A stretch of 64,000 nucleotides of DNA, from the NCBI GenBank assembly GCA_963764585.1, contig CAVXTB010000003.1, positions 682,001 through 746,000 on the forward strand. The letters run 5' to 3'. This DNA comes from JAOPZW01 sp963764585. Lineage in GTDB: Bacteria > Actinomycetota > Thermoleophilia > Solirubrobacterales > Solirubrobacteraceae. A program made the position numbers and the translations under genes. Position 1 is the first letter of the stretch; each line of letters opens with the position of its first letter. This document shows positions 9,251 through 18,065 of this stretch, piece by piece. Under the pieces are notes generated by a model, which saw only the letters and a program-made list of their open reading frames with translations, was not told where the DNA came from and searched no databases.

Positions 9251-10677
9251 TCCCGCAGCGCCGCGCGCCGGATCTTGCCGCTCGGCGTCTTGGGCAGCTC
9301 GGCCGCGAAGTCGACGATGCGCGGGTACTTGTAGGGCGCGGTCTGCGCCTTGACGTGGTCCTGCAGCTCGCGCGCGAGCGCGTCGGAGGGCTCGTGGCCG
9401 TCGCGCAGCACGACGACCGCGCGGACGACGGCGCCGCGCTCGTCGTCGGGGGCGGGGACGACGGCGGCCTCGGCCACGGCGGGATGCTCGACGAGCGCGG
9501 ACTCGACCTCGAACGGGCCGATGCGATAGCCGGCGGAGATGATCACGTCGTCGGTGCGGCCCTCGAAGAAGAGGAAGCCGTCGTCGTCGCGCGTGACGCG
9601 GTCGCCGGTGCGCCACGGGCCGGACGGGGCGGGATCGCCGAGGTAGCCGCGGAAGAAGGTCGGCACCGTGGACGGGTCGACGACGAGCTCTCCGTCGTCC
9701 ACCCACGCGTCGATGCCGGGCAGCGCGCGGCCCATCGAGCCGGGGACGGCGTCGCGGTCGAGCGGCATTCCCGTGATCTGGCCGGTCTCGGTCTGGCCGT
9801 AGCCGTCGCGCACCCACAGGCCCGTGGCCTCGCGCCACGCGCGCAGCACCTCGGGGTTGAGCGCCTCGCCGGCGGCGACGAGCCCGCGCAGGGTAGGGGT
9901 GTGCTGCGGCTGCGCGCGCTTGGCGATGATCCGGTACTCGGTCGGCGCCATGCAGAGCACGGCCACCGGTTCCTCGGCCAGGAGCGCGAGCCGCTCGTGC
10001 GGGTCGAAGCGCTCGTCGTGCAGCAGCGCGGCTGCGCCGCGGATCCACGGGGCGATGAAGACGTTGCGCGCCGACTTGCTCCAGCCGCTGGCCGCCGTGC
10101 ACCACACGAGCTCGCCGGGGCGGGCGTCGAGCCAGTGCTCGGCCTGCAGGCGCTGGCCGTCGAGGTAGCGCTGGGCGTGGACGACGGCCTTCGGCTCGCC
10201 GGAGGTCCCGCTCGTGAAGGTGATCAGGCAGGGGTCGTCGGGGTCGAGCTCGGCGTGGGGCGGGGGCGTGCGCTCGGGCCAGTCACCGACGCCGGGCACC
10301 CAGATCGTGGGCCCGCTCCAGCCGCTCTCGCGCAGCGCCTGCTCGTTGCGCGCGTCGGCGACGACGAGGGCGGGCTCGGCGACGTCGAGGCGCAGGCGCA
10401 GGTCCTTGGGGCGGAGCTGCTCGTTGCACGGCAGCGCGACGTAGCCCTGGCGGAAGCTCGCGACCATCGCCGCGACCCAGTCGGGCAGGTTGCCGACGAG
10501 CGTCATGACGACGTCGCCGCGGCGTACCCCGCGCTCGTCGAAGTGCGCGGCGAGCGTGGCGGCGGCGCGCGCCACGTTGCCGAAGCTCCACTCGCGCCGC
10601 CCGCCGTCACGGGCGCGCTCGACGAGCGCGAGCCGGCGCGGGTCGGCAGCCTCGACGACGTCACGGGCGAAGTTCAT
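9247..10677 (-). CDS. AMP-dependent acyl-CoA synthetase (medium-chain/ACSM-like)
   Basis: A 476-residue ANL-superfamily enzyme that activates a carboxylic acid to its adenylate and then its CoA thioester. The phosphate loop ITFTSGTSGEPKAVV, the motif DGYGQTETGQITG, the hinge region WRTGDRVTRDDDGFLFFEGRTDDVI and the catalytic lysine segment LPKTPSGKIRRAALRD are all present. Overall pattern is closest to acetyl-/medium-chain (ACSM-like) synthetases. The length is slightly short because the N-terminal extension is small. The ATG at 10677 has TAGGGT 9 nt upstream. Together with the acyl-CoA dehydrogenase at 11493 it suggests local fatty or aromatic acid activation and oxidation. Confidence 0.85.
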   Translation of the reverse strand: MNFARDVVEAADPRRLALVERARDGGRREWSFGNVARAAATLAAHFDERGVRRGDVVMTLVGNLPDWVAAMVASFRQGYVALPCNEQLRPKDLRLRLDVAEPALVVADARNEQALRESGWSGPTIWVPGVGDWPERTPPPHAELDPDDPCLITFTSGTSGEPKAVVHAQRYLDGQRLQAEHWLDARPGELVWCTAASGWSKSARNVFIAPWIRGAAALLHDERFDPHERLALLAEEPVAVLCMAPTEYRIIAKRAQPQHTPTLRGLVAAGEALNPEVLRAWREATGLWVRDGYGQTETGQITGMPLDRDAVPGSMGRALPGIDAWVDDGELVVDPSTVPTFFRGYLGDPAPSGPWRTGDRVTRDDDGFLFFEGRTDDVIISAGYRIGPFEVESALVEHPAVAEAAVVPAPDDERGAVVRAVVVLRDGHEPSDALARELQDHVKAQTAPYKYPRIVDFAAELPKTPSGKIRRAALRD

Positions 10678-10686
10678 GGGTGGCGG

Positions 10687-10692
10687 ACCCTA
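10687..10692 (-). promoter_or_regulatory. -10-like hexamer for acyl-CoA synthetase
   Basis: TAGGGT on the minus strand, 9 nt before the ATG at 10677. No ribosome-binding sequence lies between them. Confidence 0.35.
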
Positions 10693-10782
10693 GGAGACTT
10701 CTGACGTGAACGGGTCGGCGGCGCCTTGCGGCCCGGGGGCAGTGATGGTTGATGGGCGCCTGCGTGCGCGGCGCTGCGCAGG

Positions 10783-10866
10783 GTGCGCGCGTTTCGCAAC
10801 ACCCCTCGCCCCGCAACACAACGAACGACGACCTTGTCTCCTGTGGGGATACAAACTCGTCGTTCG
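10783..10866. repeat. Structured repeat, copy 1
   Basis: Begins with GTGCGCGCGTTTCGCAACAC (10783-10802) and ends with a hairpin. CGAACGACGA (10822-10831) pairs perfectly with TCGTCGTTCG (10857-10866). Within the loop, TTGT (10834-10837) can pair with ACAA (10851-10854). Confidence 0.55.
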
Positions 10867-10917
10867 CTTGGTCGGGCGCCCGCGCCGCGCGCAAGGCCGC
10901 GGGGATCGAGGCAGACC

Positions 10918-10998
10918 GTGCGCGTCTCGCAACACTTCGGCGCCGCCAGGGATCGAGCGACGAGTTTCAGACGCATGGTGTCTGGTTCTCGTCGTTCG
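10918..10998. repeat. Structured repeat, copy 2
   Basis: Begins with GTGCGCGTCTCGCAACAC (10918-10935), nearly the same as copy 1, and ends with the same TCGTCGTTCG (10989-10998). CGACGAG (10958-10964) pairs with CTCGTCG (10988-10994), and AGAC pairs with GTCT inside the loop. The hairpin is conserved although the arm sequence differs from copy 1. Confidence 0.5.
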
Positions 10999-11056
10999 TC
11001 GCGGGCCGCCGCCGCGGCTGGCCTCGCCGCGCGCCGCCACCCGCCCGCCGCGCGTC

Positions 11057-11428
11057 CTAGTGGGCGAGCGCCACGCCGAGCCACACGATGGCAAGGGACG
11101 CGACGAACACGACGCCCTCCATCCAGTGGTCGCCGGGGCGGCGCATGTGGACGAGCACCAGCACGCCGGTGAGCGCGACGAGCGCGAGCTTGACGTGCAG
11201 CGTGCCCGAGCTCCAGACGTCGAAGTGGGAGGCCATCGCCGAGCCGGTCGCCAGCAGGACGCCGAGCGCGACGAGCGTGCCCCAGCCGAAGCGCCGCGCC
11301 ACCGCCTGCATGCGCGGGCGATCGCCGCGGACGACGGGCACCACGCAGGCGGCCAGGAACAGCTGGCCGCCGACGAAGAACGCCATGGCCAGCAGATGCA
11401 GCCAGCGGATCGCATCCCAGGTGGTCAC
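11057..11428 (-). CDS. Small integral membrane protein (CopD/HemJ-like)
   Basis: A 123-residue protein with four predicted membrane helices. The first helix begins WLHLLAMAFFVGGQLFLAA, with an early histidine; the others are about residues 48-65, 75-92 and 103-122. The pattern of an N-terminal HxxA/FxGG helix is shared by CopD-like, DUF2269-like and HemJ-like heme or copper membrane proteins. No assignment more exact than that is supported. It is minus-strand and divergent from the acyl-CoA dehydrogenase at 11493. The 64-bp gap between them holds a palindromic operator candidate. Confidence 0.65.
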   Translation of the reverse strand: MTTWDAIRWLHLLAMAFFVGGQLFLAACVVPVVRGDRPRMQAVARRFGWGTLVALGVLLATGSAMASHFDVWSSGTLHVKLALVALTGVLVLVHMRRPGDHWMEGVVFVASLAIVWLGVALAH

Positions 11429-11439
11429 CGGGCGAGCAA

Positions 11440-11481
11440 GATATCGACTGGCCAGTCAGCCAAAGGGGGATCACCGATATC
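11440..11481. promoter_or_regulatory. Nested palindromes upstream of acyl-CoA dehydrogenase
   Basis: GACTGGCCAGTC (11446-11457) is a perfect 12-bp palindrome. It overlaps one arm of a wider inverted repeat, GATATCG (11440-11446) and CGATATC (11475-11481). The right arm overlaps the -10-like hexamer, so a bound repressor would block transcription. This size and symmetry fit a TetR-type site. Confidence 0.4.
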
Positions 11482-11483
11482 CT
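11478..11483 (+). promoter_or_regulatory. -10-like hexamer for acyl-CoA dehydrogenase
   Basis: TATCCT, 9 nt before the ATG at 11493. It overlaps the right arm of the inverted repeat at 11440-11481. Confidence 0.4.
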
Positions 11484-11492
11484 GCGGTGACC

Positions 11493-12701
11493 ATGGCCGC
11501 CGCCACGTACACCGAGAAGACCGACGAGCAGAAGGCGATCTGCGAGATGGTCCGCCAGTTCGCGGACGAGCAGATCCTGCCGAACGCCGAGCACTACGAC
11601 GCCGCCGACGAGTTCCCCGAGCCGATCGTCGAGCAGATGAAGGAGCTTGGGCTGTTCGGCGTCACGATCCCCGAGGAGTACGGGGGCATGGGGCTCGACC
11701 TGACGACCTACGTGATGATCGTCGAGGAGCTCTCGCGCGGCTGGATCTCGATCTCGGGCATCGTCAACACGCACTTCATCGGCTCCTACCTGCTGATGAA
11801 GTTCGGCTCCGACGAGCAGAAGCAGAAGTACCTGCCGCGCATGGCGACGGGCGAGATCCGCGCCGCCTTCTCGCTGTCCGAGCCCGAGCTGGGCTCCGAC
11901 GTGCAGGCGATCAAGACCAGCGCCAAGAAGAGCGACGACGGCCGCTGGGAGATCAACGGCCAGAAGATGTGGGTCACCAACGGCCTGCTCTCCTCGCTCG
12001 TCTTCGTCCTCGTCAAGACCGACCCCGAGGCCGATCCGCGCCACAAGGGCTTCACGTGCTTCATCGCCGAGAAGGAGCCCGGCGTCGCCGAGAACACCGG
12101 CGACTACGCGGGGCTCACCGTTCCGCCCAAGATCAAGAAGCTCGGCTACAAGGGCGTCGAGTCGACCGAGCTCGTCTTCGACGGCTATCTCTGTCCGGGC
12201 GAGAACATCCTCGGCGGCGAGGGGGCCGGCCTGAACAAGGGCTTCGCGCAGATGATGGACGCGCTCGAGGTCGGCCGCGCCAACGTCGCCGCGCGCGGCG
12301 TCGGGATCGCCCAGCGCGCCCTCGAGCTCGCCCTGCGCTACTCGCAGGAGCGCAAGACCTTCGGCCGCCCGATCGCCGAGCACCAGGCGATCCAGTTCAA
12401 GCTCGCCGACATGGCCACCCAGGTCGAGGCCGCCCGCCTGCTCACGCTGCGTGCCGCGCGCCTGAAGGACGCCGGCGAGCGCTCGGACCTCGAAGCGGGC
12501 ATGGCCAAGCTCTTCGCGTCGGAGGCCGGCCACTACTGCGTCGAGGAGTCGTTCCGCATCCACGGCGGCTACGGCTACTCCAAGGAGTACGAGATCGAGC
12601 GCCTCTACCGCGACGCCCCCCTCCTGCTCATCGGCGAGGGCACGTCGGAGATCCAGCGCATGGTCATCGGGCGCAAGCTCCTCCAGCGCCACAAGATCTA
12701 G
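11493..12701 (+). CDS. Acyl-CoA dehydrogenase
   Basis: A 402-residue flavoprotein of the acyl-CoA dehydrogenase family, full length. AFSLSEPELGSDVQAIKTSA is the FAD/substrate signature 1. QERKTFGRPIAEHQAIQFKL is the second signature region, and LIGEGTSEIQRMVIGRKLL is the C-terminal end with the usual catalytic-glutamate position of short/medium-chain enzymes. It oxidises an acyl-CoA to the enoyl-CoA and passes electrons to ETF. Chain length cannot be read. The ATG follows TATCCT by 9 nt. An open frame extends upstream but lacks a start and crosses the operator. The neighbouring acyl-CoA synthetase could supply its substrate (inference). Confidence 0.9.
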   Translation: MAAATYTEKTDEQKAICEMVRQFADEQILPNAEHYDAADEFPEPIVEQMKELGLFGVTIPEEYGGMGLDLTTYVMIVEELSRGWISISGIVNTHFIGSYLLMKFGSDEQKQKYLPRMATGEIRAAFSLSEPELGSDVQAIKTSAKKSDDGRWEINGQKMWVTNGLLSSLVFVLVKTDPEADPRHKGFTCFIAEKEPGVAENTGDYAGLTVPPKIKKLGYKGVESTELVFDGYLCPGENILGGEGAGLNKGFAQMMDALEVGRANVAARGVGIAQRALELALRYSQERKTFGRPIAEHQAIQFKLADMATQVEAARLLTLRAARLKDAGERSDLEAGMAKLFASEAGHYCVEESFRIHGGYGYSKEYEIERLYRDAPLLLIGEGTSEIQRMVIGRKLLQRHKI

Positions 12702-12756
12702 CCGTCGGAACAGGTCGTGCGCAACTTCGCCCCATTCTGGGGTATCAAGTGCGCGA

Positions 12757-14515
12757 GTGAAGGCAGGGAGGGGACTTCTCGCGCTTGTGGCGACCGTCGC
12801 CGCGGTCGGCCGTGTGCGCGCCGTCGGCGGTCGCCGGCAGCTACGACGTCCTGTCGTGCTCGATCGACGGCGGGTTCTATCCGAACAACGCGTGGGTGGC
12901 GGGGAACAACCCGGCGGGGAATGCGGCGTACGGCACCGACACCGCCTGCGCGAAGGCGGGCGACCCGCTCGCGGTTTCGCTGGCCGTCGGGAACGGCGTA
13001 TTCCGAACGGGACCTACGCCGGACTGTTCTTCATGCGCCCCCGCAGACGCACGATCACCAACTACAAGAGTGTCGCTGCACTACTACTGGTTCGCGCCGC
13101 CGCTTCGGGGCTATCCGACGAGCCACGTATGACGCCGGCGCGCTTCGGCGACTACCCGTTCTCGGCGGTACGGGCCGTCTGGCGCGGACGCGGTCAGCAC
13201 CCGCTCGCGAACGAAGGCCACTGGTATGGCTACCGCGGGAAGCGCCCAACGGCCGGTCGCCGCGATCGACACGGGCGCGATCACGCCACCCGCGCCGGTT
13301 CCGCGTACGCGACTGTCGCAAAGCCCGACGCGAGCAACATGGTCATGCTCGCCGGCTGCTACACGGAATGACGGCCGGCGTGCAGCCTGTGAAAGACGGC
13401 AACGGCAACGTCGGCACCGCGTTCCTCCAGCTCTTCGGCTCGCGCGATCACCGATCACCGACAACACCCCGCCGAACATCACGACGATCGACAACGACAG
13501 CGGCCTGCTGGCCGCCGGCACCCGCTCCGGCGACGAGCCGCTCACCTTCAGCGCGACGGACAACGTCGGCATCCGCCGCGCCGAGATCGTCGACGTCACC
13601 GACGCCTCCAACCCCGCCGTCGTCGCGGCGACCGACTACAACGACACCCCGACGGTCCAGAAGACGCAGTGCAGCTTCACGCGCCCACGGCCGTGTCCCG
13701 ACCTCAAGGACCAGACGATCGCGGCGCCCACTGCCATCGCCGGAAAGCGCACGGTCCTGGTCCGCGTCACCGACGCGGCGGGCAACCAGACCGTCTCGTC
13801 GCCCTACGCGATCACCGCGCGCGGGCCGGTCAACGGCTCGGGCGGCGGCGACGGCGCGCGAGTCGTCGCAGGCTTCCTCGGCCACACGATGCGCGGCCGT
13901 GGCAAGAGCCGGCATCGGGTCGGCGTGCTGCGTCCCAGCAAGACCGTCCGCTGGGGACACCGCGCCACGGTGCGCGGCATCCTGCGCAACGCCGCCGGCC
14001 AGCCGATCTCCGGCGCCCAGCTGCGACTGCTCGTGCGTGAGCTCAAGCTCGGCTCGCACTACGCGGATCGCGGCGGCGTGACCACTGGCGCCGACGGGCG
14101 CTTCGCATTCGGGATCACGAGCGGCTCGTCGCGCCGGTTCCGCGTGGCCTACCGCGCCTACGCGGGCGACGATCACCTGACCGCGAAGTCCGACGCCACC
14201 TTCAACACGAAGGCGCGCATCACCGTGCACGTCCCACGCAAGGTCCGCTCGCGCGGGACGGTGCGCTTCCGCGGCAGCCTCCCGGGCCGCCCGCTGCCGC
14301 CCCGAGGCGTCACGCTCGAGCTGCAGGCCCATCAGCCCGGCCGTGGCTGGCGGACGGTGAAGACCACGCGCACGCGCCGCGGCGGGCGCTACTCGACGCG
14401 CTACCGCTTCAACTCGGCGGCCGGCCGCTTCACCTTCCGTCTGCGCCTGCGGCCGAGCGACAGCTATCCGTACGCGCGCGGAACCAGCAAGGCCGTGAGG
14501 ATCCGGGTTGGTTAG
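12757..14515 (+). pseudogene. Secreted Ig-like-module protein, heavily frameshifted (paralogue 1 of 3)
   Basis: Aligned by eye to the intact neighbour at 14508-16220. Homologous segments appear in alternating frames: signal peptide 12757-12813, then AGSYDVLSCSIDGGFYPNNAW to about 13000, IPNGTYAGLFF from about 13001, SLHYYWFAPP at 13073-13102, a further segment to 13371, NVGTAFLQLFGSR near 13400-13450, and ITDNTPPNITT onward from about 13452. At least six single-base shifts lie between 12.8 and 13.46 kb. The last 1,060 bp are open and hold two Ig-like/regulatory-like modules ending in FTFRLRLRPSDSYPYARG. The stop overlaps the TTG start of the next paralogue by 8 bp. It is either a decayed gene or a stretch of poor sequence. 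Confidence 0.7.
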
Positions 14516-16220
14516 ACGCGCGCTCCTCGTACTGCTGCTCGGTGGTTGCGCGCTGCTGCCGGCCAGCGCGCAGGCGGGCAGCTTCGACGTGTACTCGTGC
14601 AAGGTCGGCGCGAACTTCTATGGCAACAACGCTTGGACGCCATCGGTTGCCGCCGCCGGTGGCAATGTTGCGCTCTTCACCACGGACACGACGTGTGCCG
14701 CACCTGGCGATGTCCTCGTCGCAGCCTTTCAGCCCAACGTCGCCTACGCCCCCAACGCGTCGGCGCAGCTCCAGTTCCTTGCCGTGGCCAACACGACCAT
14801 CAGCGATTACACGCTGTCGCTGCGTCAGGTCTACTCAGTGGCCGGCCAGAGCTCTGACCCGAACACAGCGTTCGTCATGACGACGTTCGGTCCGTACGCC
14901 TTCGCGATGGCTGGTCAGTACGAGGCGAGCGTCATCGCGTACGTCAACCAGGACCAGCATTACTGGGGCGCCGCGAGCCCGATCGACAAGACGTTCACCA
15001 TCTCGAAGGCCGACTCACCGCACGGATCGGTCATCCAGGGCACCGCTCCATCGATCGTTCTCTTCGCCGGTTGCTGGCAAGGGCGGACGGCGGCGTGCAC
15101 GCTCGGCGCCAACGACAGCGTTCAGACACAGCTCATCGGGTCGCGGATCACCGTCCAGGACAACCAGCCGCCCGTCATCTCGGCGGTCCAGAGCGGGAAG
15201 GGCCTGATGGCGCCCGGCACCCGATCTGGCAGCGAGCCGGTGACGTTCAGCGCGGCGGACAACACCGGCGTCCGCAAAGCCGAGATCGTCGACGTCACTG
15301 ACGCCTCGAACCCCCTGGTCCTTGCCTCCGAGGACTACAACACGGGGCCCAACACCGACGCTGGCACGCGCTGCGACTACACGCGCCCGCGCCCGTGCCC
15401 CGACGTCAAGGATGAGACGATCGCGCCCCCGACACCCATCGCCGGGCACCGGACGCTGCTGCTGCGCGTGACCGACGCCGGCGGCGAGACTGCCGTGAGC
15501 GCTCCGTTCAACGTCTATGCGCGCGGTCAGCTCAACGGCACCAACGGCGGCGACGGCGCGCGGATCGTCACCGGGTTCCCGGCCAAGGTCTATCGCGGCA
15601 AGGGCAAGAAGCGCCACGCCGTCTTCGTGCTCCGCCCGAGCCGCCTCGTTTCCTACGGCAAGGGCGCGAAGGTCCGCGGGACGCTGAAGGGCGCCAACGG
15701 CCAGCCGGTGGGTGGCGCCGACGTGCGGATCCTCGTGCGCGATGACCGCCTCGGTGCCTCATACGTCGATCGCGGCGGCGTGACCACCGGTGCCGACGGG
15801 CGCTTCCAGGTCGGAGTGCCCGCGGGCAGCTCACGCCTGTTCCGGTTCTCGTACCGCGCCTACAAGGGCGACGACAACTTCGCCGCGCGCTCGACCGCGA
15901 CGCTCAACGTCCGCGCGCGGATCTCGGTGCGCGGACCCAAGCACGTGCGACGCCACGGCGTCGCCAAGTTCACCGGCCGCCTGGTCGGCCGCCCGTTCCC
16001 GCGGCTTGGCGTCACGCTCGACCTGCAGATCTTCCAGCCGGGCCGAGGCTGGCGCGTGTTCGCGACGACCCGCACGCGCAAGAGCGGCGGCTTCACCGTG
16101 CGCTACCACTTCCAGCGCGCGAGCCGGGGGCGCTTCACCTTCCGTTTGCGCCTGCGCCCCAACGACGCTTATCCGTACGCGCGAGGGGTCAGTGGGCGGA
16201 TGCGCGTGCGCGTAGGGTGA
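14508..16220 (+). CDS. Secreted Ig-like-module protein (paralogue 2 of 3, intact)
   Basis: A 570-residue protein from TTG 14508. A signal peptide (residues 1 to about 24; LLVLLLGGCALLPASAQA) precedes a Cys-containing N-terminal region (GSFDVYSCKVGANFYGNNAW). A middle section resembles a cell-surface beta-sandwich (about 215-330, with GTRSGSEPVTFSAADNTGVR). Two C-terminal modules (about 375-470 and 475-570) contain RGGVTTGADGRFQVGVPAGS and RFTFRLRLRPNDAYPYARG. The modules look like carboxypeptidase-regulatory/Ig-like bacterial surface domains rich in Arg/Lys. I do not know the function; adhesion or envelope association is the usual guess for such proteins. It is the only intact member of a three-gene tandem array. 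Confidence 0.7.
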   Translation: MVRRALLVLLLGGCALLPASAQAGSFDVYSCKVGANFYGNNAWTPSVAAAGGNVALFTTDTTCAAPGDVLVAAFQPNVAYAPNASAQLQFLAVANTTISDYTLSLRQVYSVAGQSSDPNTAFVMTTFGPYAFAMAGQYEASVIAYVNQDQHYWGAASPIDKTFTISKADSPHGSVIQGTAPSIVLFAGCWQGRTAACTLGANDSVQTQLIGSRITVQDNQPPVISAVQSGKGLMAPGTRSGSEPVTFSAADNTGVRKAEIVDVTDASNPLVLASEDYNTGPNTDAGTRCDYTRPRPCPDVKDETIAPPTPIAGHRTLLLRVTDAGGETAVSAPFNVYARGQLNGTNGGDGARIVTGFPAKVYRGKGKKRHAVFVLRPSRLVSYGKGAKVRGTLKGANGQPVGGADVRILVRDDRLGASYVDRGGVTTGADGRFQVGVPAGSSRLFRFSYRAYKGDDNFAARSTATLNVRARISVRGPKHVRRHGVAKFTGRLVGRPFPRLGVTLDLQIFQPGRGWRVFATTRTRKSGGFTVRYHFQRASRGRFTFRLRLRPNDAYPYARGVSGRMRVRVG

Positions 16221-16317
16221 TGTGGGAGTTGGCTCCGCATAGATTCCACTCGACGTGCCTATTGAGAACATGAGCACGCGACGTGCGGGGTCGAACCACG
16301 GGCCGCTCCTGTGTTGG

Positions 16318-18005
16318 ATGAGCGGGCGCCGGAATCTCGTGATCCTGGGAGCCACAGTGGCGATGCTGGTGGTCTGCGACGCGTCGGCGCGCGCTGGTGT
16401 CTACACGGTAAGCGGATGCCGGACTGGCTGGGTCCCGGATGTGCGTAACACGAGCGGCGATCCCTATCCCGGCGCATACGACGAATGTGACCAGGCCACC
16501 TCGAAGTCGCTGTATGCCTCGGTTCCGGCGCCCGTTGCGGGTGGGCGCGCCAACAGCGGGGACTACGGTGGGTGGCGCTTCGTCGCTCCGCCAGACACGG
16601 TTATCGTCGGACTGGTGCTGACGTGGAGTGGTCGAGGCGATTACGCGGCCGGCGACTGGGGCCCAACGACCGTCAATGTCGCCACCTCAGCCGACGTTGA
16701 GGTCATCTCGCGGATTGATCCGATTCAGAAGCACCGATAGCTTCGTGCTTCAAGATGCCAGCTGGGTGCGGACATACGTGGTTTGCGTCGCCTCCGCCGG
16801 AGAGACGTGTCGACGGTCCTTCTTCGACGCGAACGGCGCGCCCGATGTCGTCCGCGTGGCCGTGCAGCGCGCGACGATCAGTGTCCTTGATCGGGCCGCG
16901 CCAGAAGTTGCTGGCGTAGCCGGCACGGCCGTTGCCGACAGCGTATGGGCCGGCCTGGAACCGCTTTCGTTCACTGCATCCGACAAGGGAGGCGGCGTCT
17001 TTCAGATCGATCGTGGAGGTCGACGGCCACGGTGCCGAGACCTTCCCCGCCGTGTCGGACCCTCGATGTGTGGATGCCACGGGCAGTCGAGACTTCGCCT
17101 ACCCGGTGCCCTGCCCAAATCAGGCGTCAGGCACCGTGAACATCGATGCAAGCCGTCTCCCGGCCGGTCAGCACACGGTCGCCGTGTATGTCGAGGACGC
17201 GGCAGGGAACCGGGCAGCGCTCATCCCGCCGACCGGCAAGCGGATCGTCAACGACTTCCGCGCCGCCGGCTATTTCAGCGCCGGCGTCTTCTTCAACCCC
17301 CGCTTCGCCACCCCCCGCGTCCTCAACGGCGACGGCGCCACCAGCAACGCCAGGCTGTCCGCAGCCTTCGTCCGCCAGGTCGGCAAGGGCCGTGCGCGGC
17401 ACCGCGTTGAGCGCGCCGCGCGGGAGGTCCGCTACTCGCAGCGCCCCACCGTCCGCGGCACCCTCGAGACGCCATCAGGGACGCCGATCGCGCGCGCAAC
17501 AGTGTTCATCGGCCAGCGCCCCGAAGGGCAGCAGTGGCGGCTCGATGGCGCCGTCAAGACGGACGCCAAGGGTCGATTCGAGTACCGGCCCGCCGCGCGG
17601 CAGCCCAATCGCCGCATGCGCGCCGTGTACTTCCCGTTCTCCGACAGCCACGAGAACACGACGAGCCAGGAGCTGAAGCTCAGCGTCAGAGCCGGCATGA
17701 CCCTCCGCGTCAGCCGCCACCGCCTCCACAACGGCGACCGCCTCGTCTTCACCGGCCGCGTCCTCGGCCCGGTGCCGGAAGCGGGCGTTGCCGTGACGCT
17801 GCAGGCCAAGGTCGGCAGGCACTACCGCTCGTTCCGCCAGCTGCGCGCGACCGCGCGCACCAAAGGCCGCGTGCGCACCGTCTATCGCTTCGAGCGCACG
17901 ACACGGCCCGCGCGCTACCGGTTCCGGCTGAAGGTCGTCCGGCAGGCCGGATTGCCGTTCCAGAGCGGGGTCTCGCCGGTCGTGGCCGTGTCCGTCCGTC
18001 CGTGA
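16318..18005 (+). pseudogene. Secreted Ig-like-module protein, two frameshifts (paralogue 3 of 3)
   Basis: I start at ATG 16318, which gives a normal signal peptide (NLVILGATVAMLVVCDASARA); a GTG at 16255 would add 21 residues. The first frame ends at a TAG at 16738. The protein continues in the next frame from about 16740 (DSFVLQDASWVRTYVVCVAS), then shifts again near 17004-17006, where removing one A gives VFQSIVEVDGHGAE. From there the frame is open to 18003 and ends in two basic Ig-like modules like those of the paralogues. Reconstructed length is about 560 residues. The middle and C-terminal parts are more divergent from paralogues 1 and 2 than those are from each other. Confidence 0.7.
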
Positions 18006-18051
18006 CGGCGGCCAGCGCGTTGCAGAGCGAGCCGCGCGGCCCGCGATGAGG

Positions 18052-18057
18052 CACACT
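18052..18057 (+). promoter_or_regulatory. Weak -10-like hexamer for deoC
   Basis: CACACT, 8 nt before the ATG at 18066. It differs from the TAnnnT pattern at its first base but sits at the same distance as elsewhere. Confidence 0.25.
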
Positions 18058-18065
18058 AGGCGCCA

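Larger units (their letters stand above)
10678..11056. other. Gene-free stretch with a duplicated structured element
   Basis: This 379-bp stretch lies between the starts/ends of two minus-strand genes and holds no credible gene. Reading frames that cross it have no start context or conserved-looking protein. It contains two related units about 135 bp apart, described separately, and the promoter of the synthetase at its left edge. Confidence 0.6.

Noticed and set aside
11088..11492. Upstream in-frame extension of the acyl-CoA dehydrogenase
   Set aside because: It runs through the operator and an opposite-strand gene. The family begins at the ATG at 11493.
13226..14515. A 429-residue open frame as a complete secreted protein
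   Set aside because: Its first 75 residues are unlike the paralogue and lack a signal peptide. It is the intact 3' part of a frameshifted gene.
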